Of a stretch of 64,000 nucleotides of DNA, positions 49,418 to 57,583 are shown in pieces (position 1 is the stretch's first letter; every line of letters begins with the position of its first letter). Under the pieces are notes generated by a model. It was not told the origin of the DNA. It did not search any database and saw only the letters and a list, made by a program, of their open reading frames with translations. The position numbers were made by a program, and so were the translations under genes. The stretch is from a virus, in IMG/VR virus record IMGVR_UViG_3300021091_003625, positions 1-64,000 of that record; one strand, 5' to 3'.

Positions 49418-49819
49418 ATGACCAATCCATTCCTGGATCAAGAAAAATTTATGCGGGCCTGCGGGCAAACGATAGATCAGCGCAATGCCGATCAATTTAA
49501 CATGTATCTTCAACTCATCGAAGAAGAAGCCGAAGAACTGAACCAGGCTATCAAAAACAAAGACAAAGTAGAAATGTTAGATGCTTTGATCGATATGCTG
49601 GTTGTTACTATAGGTGCTATAAATTCTCTCGGCGCAGATGGCGAAGGTGCATGGAAAGAAGTAATGCGAACGAATTTCTCCAAGATAGACCCCGAGACTG
49701 GTAAAGTCCGCAAACGTGAAGATGGCAAAGTCCTGAAACCAGAGGGCTGGTCTCCTCCGAATCTTAAACCATATCTTAACAAAGAATCATCATATCTGCG
49801 CCAAGGATTCGAACCATGA
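49418..49819 (+). CDS. MazG-like nucleotide pyrophosphohydrolase
   Basis: This 133-residue protein has the all-alpha NTP pyrophosphohydrolase core: an EEExEE helix (35-40, LIEEEAEEL) and a DAxxD helix (55-59, MLDALIDMLVV), which bind Mg. The C-terminal tail (FSKIDPETGKVRKREDGKVLKPEGW) is typical of the phage/phosphoribosyl-ATP pyrophosphohydrolase-like branch. It may remove non-canonical nucleotides or affect alarmone signals. Its own promoter precedes it, and its stop overlaps the next start. Confidence 0.8.
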   Translation: MTNPFLDQEKFMRACGQTIDQRNADQFNMYLQLIEEEAEELNQAIKNKDKVEMLDALIDMLVVTIGAINSLGADGEGAWKEVMRTNFSKIDPETGKVRKREDGKVLKPEGWSPPNLKPYLNKESSYLRQGFEP

Positions 49820-50565
49820 CTGTGAACGTCTATTGGACTAGGTCAAATCCAGGGTGGGAAGATCTGCAAAAATTAGGGTTTTCCTCAAGTACCTATATGA
49901 GTCCTATGCGGATTGAAGAACCAATATCTCTCACTAAACATCTAGATTATAAAAATTTCTTCGGTCCTCTTGTTAGTAAGTGCCCGGCGGTGATCGATGA
50001 TCTAAAAAATACTTTCGTTATCAAGAGTCCTGTCGATCTTACTCTATACATCGAAAATAATTCTTTTAAAATCGATCATCAAGAACTAGATTTCGCACAG
50101 TCGTTCATAGGCGAACCACAAGGAAAATTTGGCATACACCAACTGTCTTTCTGTTACAATTTTTTCAGTGAAAAAAGTTTAACCATAACCCAATTACCTG
50201 CGTTCTACGACAGTAATAGTTTTACTAATAATACTTTCAGCATATCTGGCAGTTTTGATATAGGACGATGGTACAGACCATCGGGCAAGCCCGCATTTAT
50301 AATAAGGCCTGATACTAAAAAAATAACTATAAAACAGGGCGATGCATTGCTATACATAAAATTTAACACAGCAGATAAGATTAAATTGATCGAATTTGAC
50401 GATAGCGAATTCTTATCGATGAAAGAACGTAGTCCTGAATGGATGTGCGGTACCTTAAAAAGACACACCAATAGCATCATATCTCTGTCGAAATGCTATG
50501 AAATATTCGATCAATATAAGATGCGCAGACGTATCATGAAAACAATAAAGAACAATTTAATTTAA
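49816..50565 (+). CDS. Conserved phage protein of unknown function
   Basis: This 249-residue protein has an N-terminal WTRSNPGWEDLQKLG segment and a beta-rich middle (about 85-190) with SFDIGRWYRPSGKPAFI. No catalytic signature is recognised. ATGA overlap with the MazG-like gene. It lies before the duplicated clamp-loader start. Confidence 0.55.
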   Translation: MTVNVYWTRSNPGWEDLQKLGFSSSTYMSPMRIEEPISLTKHLDYKNFFGPLVSKCPAVIDDLKNTFVIKSPVDLTLYIENNSFKIDHQELDFAQSFIGEPQGKFGIHQLSFCYNFFSEKSLTITQLPAFYDSNSFTNNTFSISGSFDIGRWYRPSGKPAFIIRPDTKKITIKQGDALLYIKFNTADKIKLIEFDDSEFLSMKERSPEWMCGTLKRHTNSIISLSKCYEIFDQYKMRRRIMKTIKNNLI

Positions 50566-50576
50566 AAGGCATAACG

Positions 50577-50603
50577 ATGAAAGAACTATGGGTGAAAAAA
50601 TGA
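50577..50603 (+). pseudogene. Mini-ORF: duplicated 5' end of the clamp-loader gene
   Basis: An eight-codon ORF (MKELWVKK, then TGA) copies the first 17 nt of the clamp-loader gene at 51043 exactly. The following bases are also alike but for a one-base deletion. Its stop overlaps the ATG of the cytidylyltransferase gene (ATGA), so it may act as a translational leader for that gene. Confidence 0.7.
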
Positions 50604-51046
50604 AAGTAGGTTTTACCTGTTCAACCTTTGATCTTTTTCACGCCGGACATATCATAATGTTGAAAGAAGCTAAGGGGCAATGTGATTATCTTATTGTAGG
50701 TTTACAAACTGATCCCACAATAGATCGACCTAAAGAAAAAAATAAACCTGTACAAAGTATTTTTGAAAGATATGTACAACTACAGGCTTGTAAGTATGTA
50801 GACGAAATCGTAGTCTATGCTACAGAAAAAGATTTGATTGATATATTGCTTTCGTATCCAATTGATGTTAGAATATTAGGCGATGAATACGAACATAAAA
50901 ATTTTACTGGTAGACAGGAATGCATCACTAAAGGTATTAAATTTTATTTCAACAAACGAGAGCATACATTCTCTACTACAGAACTAAGGCAACGTGTTAT
51001 CGATACAGAAGCAGAAAAATTTATAAAAAAGGCAGAAATTAAATGA
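50600..51046 (+). CDS. Nucleotidyltransferase of the TagD/HldE-type cytidylyltransferase family
   Basis: This 148-residue protein has CSTFDLFHAGHIIMLKEAK near the N-terminus with the HxGH (HAGH) motif and a C-terminal STTELRQRV segment (the ISTT-x-x-R motif). The family makes CDP-glycerol or ADP/CDP-sugars. Start 50600 is preferred because of the ATGA overlap with the mini-ORF; the ATG at 50588 is an alternative in the same frame. The gene appears inserted between two copies of the clamp-loader start. ATGA overlap also at its 3' end. Confidence 0.8.
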   Translation: MKVGFTCSTFDLFHAGHIIMLKEAKGQCDYLIVGLQTDPTIDRPKEKNKPVQSIFERYVQLQACKYVDEIVVYATEKDLIDILLSYPIDVRILGDEYEHKNFTGRQECITKGIKFYFNKREHTFSTTELRQRVIDTEAEKFIKKAEIK

Positions 51047-51963
51047 AAGAACTATGGGTAGAAAAATATCGTCCTAAAACATTAGATGAATATGTCTGGA
51101 GAGACGAAGAACAAAAAAAACAAGTACAGACTTGGATCAAAGAAAAAAGCATTCCTCATTTATTATTAAGTGGTGCTCCGGGTATCGGAAAAACTACCAT
51201 GGCCAAGATGCTGATTAACGAAATTGGAATCGAAGATTATGATGTGCTAGAAATCAATGCTTCCAGAGAACGTGGATTAGATCTCATGAAAGAAAAAATC
51301 ACGAACTTTGTCAGCATGATTGCGTTTGGTCCTTTTAAAGTTGTGCTGCTAGATGAGGCAGATCGACTGACTCCGTTCGCGCAGGATGCTCTAAAAGGAG
51401 TCATGGAAGAATACAGCAATTTTAGCAGATTCATCCTTACCTGTAACACCCCTAGCATGATCGTTCCGGCCATACATAGCCGATGCCAACAATTCCATTT
51501 TACTAGATTAGATTCTGTAGAATTCACAGCCAGGGCCGCTACTATTCTAGTCAATGAAGGAATAGATTTCGAACTAGATGTTTTAGACACTTACGTAAAA
51601 ACAACATACCCAGATCTAAGAAAATGTATCAACTTGTTGCAGCAAAATAGCAGAGACAGTAAACTACATACACCAAATCAAAATGATACTGGAACCTTAG
51701 AATGGAAATTCGATATGGTCGAACTATTCAAGGCAGGAAAAATCACAGAAGCACGTAAAATGCTCTGCGGCAAAGTACAGGCGGACGAAATCATCGAAAT
51801 CTATAGATGGTTATACAATAATCTTGACATCTTCGGCAGTGAAGATAATCAGGATAAGGCTATATTGATCATCAAGCAAGGCCTCGTAGATCATCCCATA
51901 TGCGCAGATCCAGAAATCAATCTGTCAGCCACTCTGATCAGACTGTCTAAATTAAATGCCTAA
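51043..51963 (+). CDS. 44: DNA polymerase clamp loader large subunit (T4 gp44 type)
   Basis: This 306-residue AAA+ ATPase has WVEKYRP at its start (conserved in T4 gp44 and RFC small subunits), Walker A GAPGIGKT at 44-51, Walker B LLDEAD, and SRC at the arginine finger (HSRCQQFHF). It loads the sliding clamp onto primed DNA. Length fits T4 gp44. The start is in an ATGA overlap with the cytidylyltransferase gene. The small subunit partner (gp62) is not identified next to it. Confidence 0.92.
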   Translation: MKELWVEKYRPKTLDEYVWRDEEQKKQVQTWIKEKSIPHLLLSGAPGIGKTTMAKMLINEIGIEDYDVLEINASRERGLDLMKEKITNFVSMIAFGPFKVVLLDEADRLTPFAQDALKGVMEEYSNFSRFILTCNTPSMIVPAIHSRCQQFHFTRLDSVEFTARAATILVNEGIDFELDVLDTYVKTTYPDLRKCINLLQQNSRDSKLHTPNQNDTGTLEWKFDMVELFKAGKITEARKMLCGKVQADEIIEIYRWLYNNLDIFGSEDNQDKAILIIKQGLVDHPICADPEINLSATLIRLSKLNA

Positions 51964-52447
51964 AAAAAGCAATATCGCTAAGGGAAGACACAGTTATGAC
52001 TCTGAATTAAGCACTGGATTAGTGACTTTTTTTAACAAGAACGTGTCTCCATACCCGACAGATGTCGGCTCTCCTAGTTTTGATTTGGTTCCAGTAACCA
52101 AACAAAAAGATATAATGATCAACCATGCTAGATTATATGCGCAGCAAGAATATAATAGGATAATGGAATTGGTAGAAGTTTTACAAAAACAAGCAGCATC
52201 TATCAAACGCAGATTGGACGTCACTGATATGGTACATGCTGCCGAATATCATTTCCAAGTCACGATGGGGCAATGCTATTGGTTAGTATGGGATAAAAGA
52301 AAACAAAAAATATTACTAGCAGGACTTGGTCCCGATCAGTGGAGTACAGGGGCGCCGGATGATTATGAATACCGACTCAGAGTAAAATATATGGGAGATC
52401 ATACCTGGCTAGAAGTAGATAATTTAGGAAACCCTATAGATGGATAA
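51956..52447 (+). CDS. DUF2452-like phage protein
   Basis: This 163-residue protein has a polar N-terminus and the conserved block AEYHFQVTMGQCYWLVWD...LAGLGPDQWSTGAPDDYEY, which resembles the DUF2452 family of small T4-like marine phage proteins. Biochemical role unknown. It overlaps both neighbours by 8 bp, so it is in the clamp-loader operon. Confidence 0.6.
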   Translation: MPKKSNIAKGRHSYDSELSTGLVTFFNKNVSPYPTDVGSPSFDLVPVTKQKDIMINHARLYAQQEYNRIMELVEVLQKQAASIKRRLDVTDMVHAAEYHFQVTMGQCYWLVWDKRKQKILLAGLGPDQWSTGAPDDYEYRLRVKYMGDHTWLEVDNLGNPIDG

Positions 52448-52682
52448 CAGATACATGATAGTCTGCTATGTGAAAAAGCCAGACGGAAAATTCGACGAAC
52501 TTACCGAATTTAAAAGGCATTATAGAACTAGCCATATACAAACAGCCAAAGTCATATTAGATCTCAAAGAAAAAAAAGTCATCAAGAATGGGCTTAATCC
52601 TCAAGCCACATTCGAAGATATGATCGAGTTTTATAAAAGGATGATAGGAGATCGATTGATCCCCCATCTACCTAAAGATTAA
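52440..52682 (+). CDS. Small basic hypothetical protein
   Basis: This 80-residue Lys-rich protein ends tail to tail with phoH (4-bp overlap). Mixed alpha/beta; no recognised family. Last gene of the replication run. Confidence 0.5.
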   Translation: MDNRYMIVCYVKKPDGKFDELTEFKRHYRTSHIQTAKVILDLKEKKVIKNGLNPQATFEDMIEFYKRMIGDRLIPHLPKD

Positions 52683-53416
52683 TCATCGCCGTATATAGAC
52701 AAGATCTCCTTAACTGCTTCGTGTCGTTCGATATCACCTATAGTGAAATGACATAGATCTACGTATCTATGATTTTCAAAATTATTATAGAGATTTAAAA
52801 ACTCTAATAATCCGTTATTGCTAGGACGATCAGCCTGCTGTAGGTCACCAGTGACAACCATCTTAGATTCTTGACCTAATCTCGTTAACAACATCTTCAT
52901 CTGGCTAGGCGTAGCATTCTGCATCTCGTCGGCGATGATAACAGCGTTCTTGAATGTTCTTCCACGCATGTATGCTAAAGGACTGGTTTCAATCACCCCC
53001 TCAAGTATCATATTAGTAATTTCTTTAGCATAATAATTTTCTGCGAAAACATCCATGATTGGTTTAGTCCAAGGTTCCATTTTCTGTTGCAAATCTCCCG
53101 GAAGAAACCCGTGTTCCTCATCCACCGATACAGCAGGTCTAGTAATAATAATCTTATTTGCATCGCCGTACTTGAGTTGATCTATAGCCCATTGCACCGC
53201 AAGCATAGTCTTACCTGTACCTGCAGGACCGATAGCGAAAATGATCATTTTCTGCGGATCGTTGAGTTTTAAAAGGTATGATTCTTGATTGAGGTTTTTT
53301 GGGTAGATCTGAACCCTGTGGCGTTTTTGATGTTGATTATCTACTAACTTAATGACATTTGACTGCTGTTCTTGATAAGAGTGAGACTTTTGTGCTACTG
53401 CTCTTTTTCGCTTCAT
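52679..53416 (-). CDS. phoH: PhoH-like ATPase
   Basis: This 245-residue protein has Walker A GPAGTGKT at 63-70, ITRPAVSVDEEHGFLPG, and Walker B region VIIADEMQNATPSQMKMLLTRLGQ, with SKMVVTGDLQQAD. This is the PhoH family core that is widespread in marine phages. It is an ATPase linked to RNA/phosphate metabolism, with an unclear role in infection. The N-terminal 40 residues are basic. AAGGAGG ribosome site. The leader contains a hairpin. Confidence 0.92.
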   Translation of the reverse strand: MKRKRAVAQKSHSYQEQQSNVIKLVDNQHQKRHRVQIYPKNLNQESYLLKLNDPQKMIIFAIGPAGTGKTMLAVQWAIDQLKYGDANKIIITRPAVSVDEEHGFLPGDLQQKMEPWTKPIMDVFAENYYAKEITNMILEGVIETSPLAYMRGRTFKNAVIIADEMQNATPSQMKMLLTRLGQESKMVVTGDLQQADRPSNNGLLEFLNLYNNFENHRYVDLCHFTIGDIERHEAVKEILSIYGDD

Positions 53417-53439
53417 ATAAGGTTAGCCCTCCTTGTTAA

Positions 53440-53482
53440 GTGCTAGGCACGGACCTTGGACCGTAGTGCCCGTACCGAGCAC
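53440..53482 (-). promoter_or_regulatory. 5'-leader hairpin of phoH mRNA
   Basis: GTGCT and AGCAC at the ends (53440-53444 and 53478-53482) are complementary, with an inner GGCA/TGCC plus CGG/CCG pairing. The predicted transcript start falls on the first base of this hairpin. Confidence 0.45.
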
Positions 53483-53487
53483 AAAAG

Positions 53488-53495
53488 TATTTAAC
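53488..53495 (-). promoter_or_regulatory. Possible late promoter of phoH (GTTAAATA)
   Basis: The minus strand reads GTTAAATA. The expected +1 (about 53482) coincides with the start of the leader hairpin. Confidence 0.4.
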
Positions 53496-53535
53496 AAAGT
53501 CTCTGAAAAGTTAACTGTAATGATAAACTATCGTC

Positions 53536-53543
53536 GATAAATA
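53536..53543 (+). promoter_or_regulatory. Late promoter (GATAAATA)
   Basis: GATAAATA lies 14 nt before the ATG at 53558, with AAAGGGAG as a ribosome site partly overlapping the predicted +1. Confidence 0.5.
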
Positions 53544-53557
53544 CAAAGGGAGATATT

Positions 53558-54079
53558 ATGGCTGATATTAAAGACGTTATACAAAATATAGAGCAGATCT
53601 ACGGATCAAATAATAGTCTAAACATGCTTAAAGATTTTGAACGTGTCATAGACGAATTAGATGTCTATGTCTTTGACAATTGGATCGACGGTGAATTAAT
53701 AGCAGGCCCGAAAGAAAGTCGTTATTTTGTAGAATGTACTTTTATGTGGCCTAAAGAAAAGATGCCGGAACCAATCGGCGGGCAGAGATTATTAGATTAC
53801 GGATGCAAGGTACAATTTGCAGAAAGCCAGATGGCCAAAGTGAGAAAAATTAAAACTCCAGATGATATACGTCCAGGCACCCGTAAAGGCAAAATTGACC
53901 AAGAAGATATCTGGATGGTTAAAATTATTATGCCTAAAAAATTAATGAACGACATCAATAGAGGATATAGAACTCTAGATAAAAATAAAGTAGAAGATAT
54001 TCTCAATCAAAACAATGTTGTTAATGTCCAACCAGAACCTACACAGGAACCAGCAAATGCAGAACAACCTGCCGCTTAA
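53558..54079 (+). CDS. Conserved phage protein of unknown function
   Basis: This 173-residue protein has a helical N-terminus, an alpha/beta core (about 40-140) with a VYVFDNWIDGEL segment and IWMVKIIMP strand, and a Pro/Gln/Glu-rich tail. Similar proteins occur next to lysis and structural genes of marine T4-like phages. Function unknown. Late promoter upstream. Confidence 0.6.
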   Translation: MADIKDVIQNIEQIYGSNNSLNMLKDFERVIDELDVYVFDNWIDGELIAGPKESRYFVECTFMWPKEKMPEPIGGQRLLDYGCKVQFAESQMAKVRKIKTPDDIRPGTRKGKIDQEDIWMVKIIMPKKLMNDINRGYRTLDKNKVEDILNQNNVVNVQPEPTQEPANAEQPAA

Positions 54080-54797
54080 TGAAGGTCTGAGATCCAGTGA
54101 TCTCAAAGAGATGGTATATAATACTTTAGAGATCGACACTTATAGATCTAAGATGGGTGAGGATCGAGATGTCTGCGTTTTAAGTTTTAAAGTCAAAGAT
54201 CGGGCACCGGCTAAAGATCTAATGGAGTTTATAGAAAAAGGCTACAACTTCGTGTTAGATGCCGATGTCAGTTCCGGTGAAAACAAAAACGGTGAATATT
54301 TCGTTTTCGTAGAATTAGACCGCACAGAAAAACTCGCAGAACAGATACAAGAATTAATGTATGGCATCAAAAGGCTCACAGAGATAGATTCCTATAAATT
54401 TAAGTATCACAAAAACGACAAAGAGCATGAATTAACCACAGAATCGATCAAATCGTTCGTTCCCAATACTCCGGTAGACTACGAACGTACCATGAATAAA
54501 TTACAGGTAGAAAATTATAAAAGATTTTTTAATAAGACACTCATGGACGATCTTAGTTTAGAAAAAGATATTATTACTTTTTATAAACCTTTTGACAAAT
54601 CATATAAGTTTAAAATAATCGACGATCAGGATATCACACCTATAGCAGAGGGGGCGATATCATTAGACGAAAAATCTGTTGGAGAAACATTTTGGCTTAC
54701 TAAAATGTTTGGAGATTATAATATCGCTAAAATAGGTGAAAACTTTCTATTCACCAATGGCGATAAATCAATTTTATTACAAAGGATCGAACTATGA
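54057..54797 (+). CDS. Conserved phage protein of unknown function
   Basis: This 246-residue soluble protein begins at ATG 54057 or possibly a nearby in-frame codon (as far up as 54015), overlapping the previous gene. The N-terminal half looks alpha/beta (VCVLSFKVKDRAPAKDLMEFI, GEYFVFVELDR), and the C-terminal half is beta-rich. No family recognised. Its stop overlaps the endolysin start by 4 nt. Confidence 0.55.
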   Translation: MQNNLPLNEGLRSSDLKEMVYNTLEIDTYRSKMGEDRDVCVLSFKVKDRAPAKDLMEFIEKGYNFVLDADVSSGENKNGEYFVFVELDRTEKLAEQIQELMYGIKRLTEIDSYKFKYHKNDKEHELTTESIKSFVPNTPVDYERTMNKLQVENYKRFFNKTLMDDLSLEKDIITFYKPFDKSYKFKIIDDQDITPIAEGAISLDEKSVGETFWLTKMFGDYNIAKIGENFLFTNGDKSILLQRIEL

Positions 54798-55423
54798 GTT
54801 TTACATTCGAATTTAAAAAAGAGCACCTATCTGAATTAATAGGAAAAAACCCCTATACAGATTATTGGTATAACGCGATGTGTGAAATATTACCCGTATA
54901 TGATATCAACACTCCGGAGCGTGTAGCAGCATGGTTGGCACAGTGCGCACACGAAAGCGGTTATTTCAAATTCTTAAAAGAGAATTTAAACTACAAAGCA
55001 GAAAGTCTGCTGAAAACTTTTCCCAAGTATTTTAAAACACTGGATGAAGCCAAGCAGTACGAAAAACAGCCAGAGAAGATCGCCAATCGTGTCTATGCCA
55101 ATCGCATGGGCAACGGTGATGAGGCTTCGGGAGATGGATTCCGTTATCTAGGACGTGGTCTGATACAGTTAACCGGCAAGAACAATTACACGTTCTTTGC
55201 TGCCAGCATCGATACACCTTTAGAACAGGTTCCTGAATATCTACAGACATTCGAAGGCGCCGTGCAGAGCGCCTGTTTCTTTTGGGAACAAAATGGGCTG
55301 AACAAATTCGCTGATAGCAGAGATATAGTCACTATGAGCAAGCGTATCAATGGTGGTACTATCGGCATGGAAGATCGTCTTATGAAATACGAAAAGTGCC
55401 TTAAGATGTTTGGAGTAAAATAA
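54794..55423 (+). CDS. Endolysin, glycoside hydrolase family 19
   Basis: This 209-residue protein has the GH19 core: AQCAHESGYFKF with catalytic Glu54, then YANRMGNGDEASGDGFRYLGRGLIQLTGKNNY, and SACFFWEQNGLN. GH19 phage enzymes cleave the peptidoglycan glycan strand at the end of infection. No signal peptide, so a holin is needed for release. ATGA overlaps on the 5' side and TAATG on the 3' side tie it to the spanins. Confidence 0.9.
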   Translation: MSFTFEFKKEHLSELIGKNPYTDYWYNAMCEILPVYDINTPERVAAWLAQCAHESGYFKFLKENLNYKAESLLKTFPKYFKTLDEAKQYEKQPEKIANRVYANRMGNGDEASGDGFRYLGRGLIQLTGKNNYTFFAASIDTPLEQVPEYLQTFEGAVQSACFFWEQNGLNKFADSRDIVTMSKRINGGTIGMEDRLMKYEKCLKMFGVK

Positions 55424-55923
55424 TGTTTGGGATAGGAGGTGCCATCAAAGCGATAGTAACGCTGATCATAGTGTTGATAGTGGCTGCAGGTGGTTATTTC
55501 CTAATCAATCTCAAAGCCGACCTCGCCATAGCCCAAGAAAATAGTCGTAAACTCGAAGAAGGAGTTCGACTACAGAATGAGGCCATGGCACAGATGAAGG
55601 CTGATCAGGAAAAAATCAAGGATCTCAATAATGAACTTAATACCACAATTAAGTTACAAAACAAAGATATGGAGAACCTCAAAGACCGCTTCAGCACCAA
55701 TGCTGCAGGTGAAAAAAGAGACTTTGGTAAAACCGCCGCTGCTAAACCCGCGAGTTTAGAACGTGCTGTTAACAGAGGAACTATTAACGCACTGCGTTGT
55801 TTAGAAATCGCTTCAGGAGCGCCTTTGACAGAGGCAGAAAAAAATGCAACCAAACCAAGTGAAATCAATCGTGAATGCCCCTCGTTGGCTCACCCTAACT
55901 ACAAGCCTGCTGCTGGTCAGTAG
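55423..55923 (+). CDS. Inner-membrane spanin (Rz-like)
   Basis: This 166-residue protein has one N-terminal membrane helix (IVTLIIVLIVAAGGYFLI, about 11-29) and a long charged coiled coil (about 30-100), the shape of an i-spanin. The C-terminus has a pair of Cys and a Pro-rich end. The lipoprotein gene starts inside it in another frame, which is the classic Rz/Rz1 layout. Confidence 0.75.
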   Translation: MFGIGGAIKAIVTLIIVLIVAAGGYFLINLKADLAIAQENSRKLEEGVRLQNEAMAQMKADQEKIKDLNNELNTTIKLQNKDMENLKDRFSTNAAGEKRDFGKTAAAKPASLERAVNRGTINALRCLEIASGAPLTEAEKNATKPSEINRECPSLAHPNYKPAAGQ

Positions 55924-56278
55924 TCTCTCTGGCTGTGCCAGTTTCGACTTCTTAGGCAAGCGTGAGAAGCCTATCGAGATCATAACCAAGGCTGCTGACA
56001 AGACACCATTAGATATAGCACATCCCGATCCACTGAGACTCAAACCTGTAGAATGGGTAGTGATGACTCCTGCTAACCAAGAAGAGATATTCAAAAAAAT
56101 AGAAGAAAAAGGCACAGATCCAGTAGTATTCGGTCTCACACCGGACGGATATCAAGCATTGGCTGTGACTATTGCTGAACTGCGCAATATGATAAACACA
56201 CAGCGTAATATCATAATCAAATACAAAGAATACTACGAGCCCAAAAAAGAGCAAGCGAACACAGAAGCAAAGAAATGA
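55844..56278 (+). CDS. Outer-membrane spanin lipoprotein (Rz1-like)
   Basis: This 144-residue protein has a signal sequence ending in the lipobox LSGC (Cys31), so it should be a lipoprotein. The mature part has a helical end. Its start lies inside the Rz-like gene in a different frame. It is longer than typical Rz1. With the i-spanin it would fuse inner and outer membranes during lysis of a Gram-negative host. Confidence 0.75.
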   Translation: MQPNQVKSIVNAPRWLTLTTSLLLVSSLSGCASFDFLGKREKPIEIITKAADKTPLDIAHPDPLRLKPVEWVVMTPANQEEIFKKIEEKGTDPVVFGLTPDGYQALAVTIAELRNMINTQRNIIIKYKEYYEPKKEQANTEAKK

Positions 56279-56499
56279 CAGACAATGACGAGATCAAAGA
56301 ACTAGGCTGGTTTGCTCGATTATTTAGAAAAAGGGCGAAACTGACCTATTGGCTTGATCAACAGGCCTATGTAACCGAAGTGTGTCATTTTAAAGAAATC
56401 TCTCCAGAATGTATCGTGTTCAGCGACTATTATACGAAAAAGAACACTATGGTGAAATATCAAAACAAGATAACTTATGTCTTGGAACAGACTAAGTAG
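56275..56499 (+). CDS. Small hypothetical protein of the lysis region
   Basis: This 74-residue soluble protein has LGWFARLFRKRAKLTYW, an amphipathic basic N-terminus, and a beta-rich C-terminus. ATGA overlap with the spanin gene. Function unknown. Confidence 0.5.
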   Translation: MTDNDEIKELGWFARLFRKRAKLTYWLDQQAYVTEVCHFKEISPECIVFSDYYTKKNTMVKYQNKITYVLEQTK

Positions 56500-56507
56500 G
56501 AGAAGAA

Positions 56508-56738
56508 ATGGGTTGGTTTCGTAGCATATTTACAGACGGCACGGACGACGGAATCAGCAGCAAACGTGTGGTAACCATATTGGCATTTATCATGTGTTCG
56601 GCAGGATTTATTGGTGATTTATTCTGGGATTTAGATGTTAAGGATGTTATATTTGAATCAATGATGTATATAGTTGTAGCAGGACTAGGGTTTACAGCAT
56701 CGGAAAAATTTTCAAAAAATAAGAAGGATGGTGAATAG
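56508..56738 (+). CDS. Putative holin / two-helix membrane protein
   Basis: This 76-residue protein has two hydrophobic helices (about 22-41 and 50-65) and charged ends, the usual shape of a class II holin. The position in the lysis cassette supports this. AGGAGA ribosome site. A membrane protein of another role is possible. Confidence 0.5.
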   Translation: MGWFRSIFTDGTDDGISSKRVVTILAFIMCSAGFIGDLFWDLDVKDVIFESMMYIVVAGLGFTASEKFSKNKKDGE

Positions 56739-56760
56739 GTTGATTTTTAATGAATTTTTT

Positions 56761-56768
56761 GTTAAATA
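56761..56768 (+). promoter_or_regulatory. Possible late promoter (GTTAAATA)
   Basis: GTTAAATA, the same variant as upstream of phoH, lies 26 nt before the ATG at 56795. Confidence 0.3.
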
Positions 56769-56794
56769 AAGTTGTAGTTTTAATAGGAGCGAGT

Positions 56795-57046
56795 ATGAAT
56801 TCTGACAAAAGTCTAGCGAGATGGATGATATTACTAATACTTTTGCCTATAGGTCTAGCGGCATTCAGCGGAGATCGTTTCCGTTATCCCTGTCAGGATC
56901 CTGCCAATTGGGATAAAGCAGAATGCCAAAAACCTAGATGCGAGGTAACAAGGACATGTCCGGAACATATTTTTAAAGGTGAAGGACCCTCGGGAACATC
57001 GGCCCCAGTTAAAACAGCCGTGGTTGGAAAAAAGGAATGTAACTAA
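56795..57046 (+). CDS. Small secreted or membrane-anchored Cys-rich protein
   Basis: This 83-residue protein begins at ATG 56795 after AGGAG; the in-frame ATG at 56750 has no ribosome site. A hydrophobic segment (about 9-24) is followed by a short domain with five Cys (YPCQDPANW, CQKPRCEVTRTC), so disulfides in the periplasm are likely. Unknown function. Confidence 0.55.
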   Translation: MNSDKSLARWMILLILLPIGLAAFSGDRFRYPCQDPANWDKAECQKPRCEVTRTCPEHIFKGEGPSGTSAPVKTAVVGKKECN

Positions 57047-57573
57047 TGGAAAAAATAGATCTTAAAGACGGAAAAGAAATGTTCATATATACAGAAGAAC
57101 AGTTAATGGCTCGACTGAAATTTTTTATAGGTATCTGTCTAGCACTAACACTGACGGGTATCGTGTTTGTGGTGCTTTATTCGCTGATATTTGTTACACA
57201 GCCGATGAATGCCATAGCTCCTATAGATCAAAAGTTTTTTGAGCTGATCATACCTATCGCTACATTTTTAACAGGTACCCTTTCAGGAATCATGCTGGCA
57301 GGCAATGACAAGGATGCAAGGATGGAGGCACTGAAGGCTGCCAACAGAGGCGGATCACCTAGCCCTAGTCCTAGCATACCAACTCCCAGCCTAGGAGGTG
57401 GTGGTTTTTCTGCTAACGCCAATATCGGTGGCGCTAATTTTAGTTTTAATAAATCTGCAGCACCGTCCGCAGGGGCATTTACTCCTGCGGCACCGACTGC
57501 ATCGTTCGCAGCACCTAAGATGAGCAGCACCGGTAAACCTATGCCTGTCTTAGAAGATGATGAAGAATTATAA
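57046..57573 (+). CDS. Two-helix membrane protein with Gly/Pro/Ala-rich tail
   Basis: This 175-residue protein has two membrane helices (about 25-48 and 64-82), then a low-complexity tail with SPSPS and GGGGFSANANIGGANFSF segments. It could be a holin, an antiholin or another envelope protein. It overlaps its neighbours by 1 and 17 bp. Confidence 0.5.
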   Translation: MEKIDLKDGKEMFIYTEEQLMARLKFFIGICLALTLTGIVFVVLYSLIFVTQPMNAIAPIDQKFFELIIPIATFLTGTLSGIMLAGNDKDARMEALKAANRGGSPSPSPSIPTPSLGGGGFSANANIGGANFSFNKSAAPSAGAFTPAAPTASFAAPKMSSTGKPMPVLEDDEEL

Positions 57574-57583
57574 GGAGAAAAAT

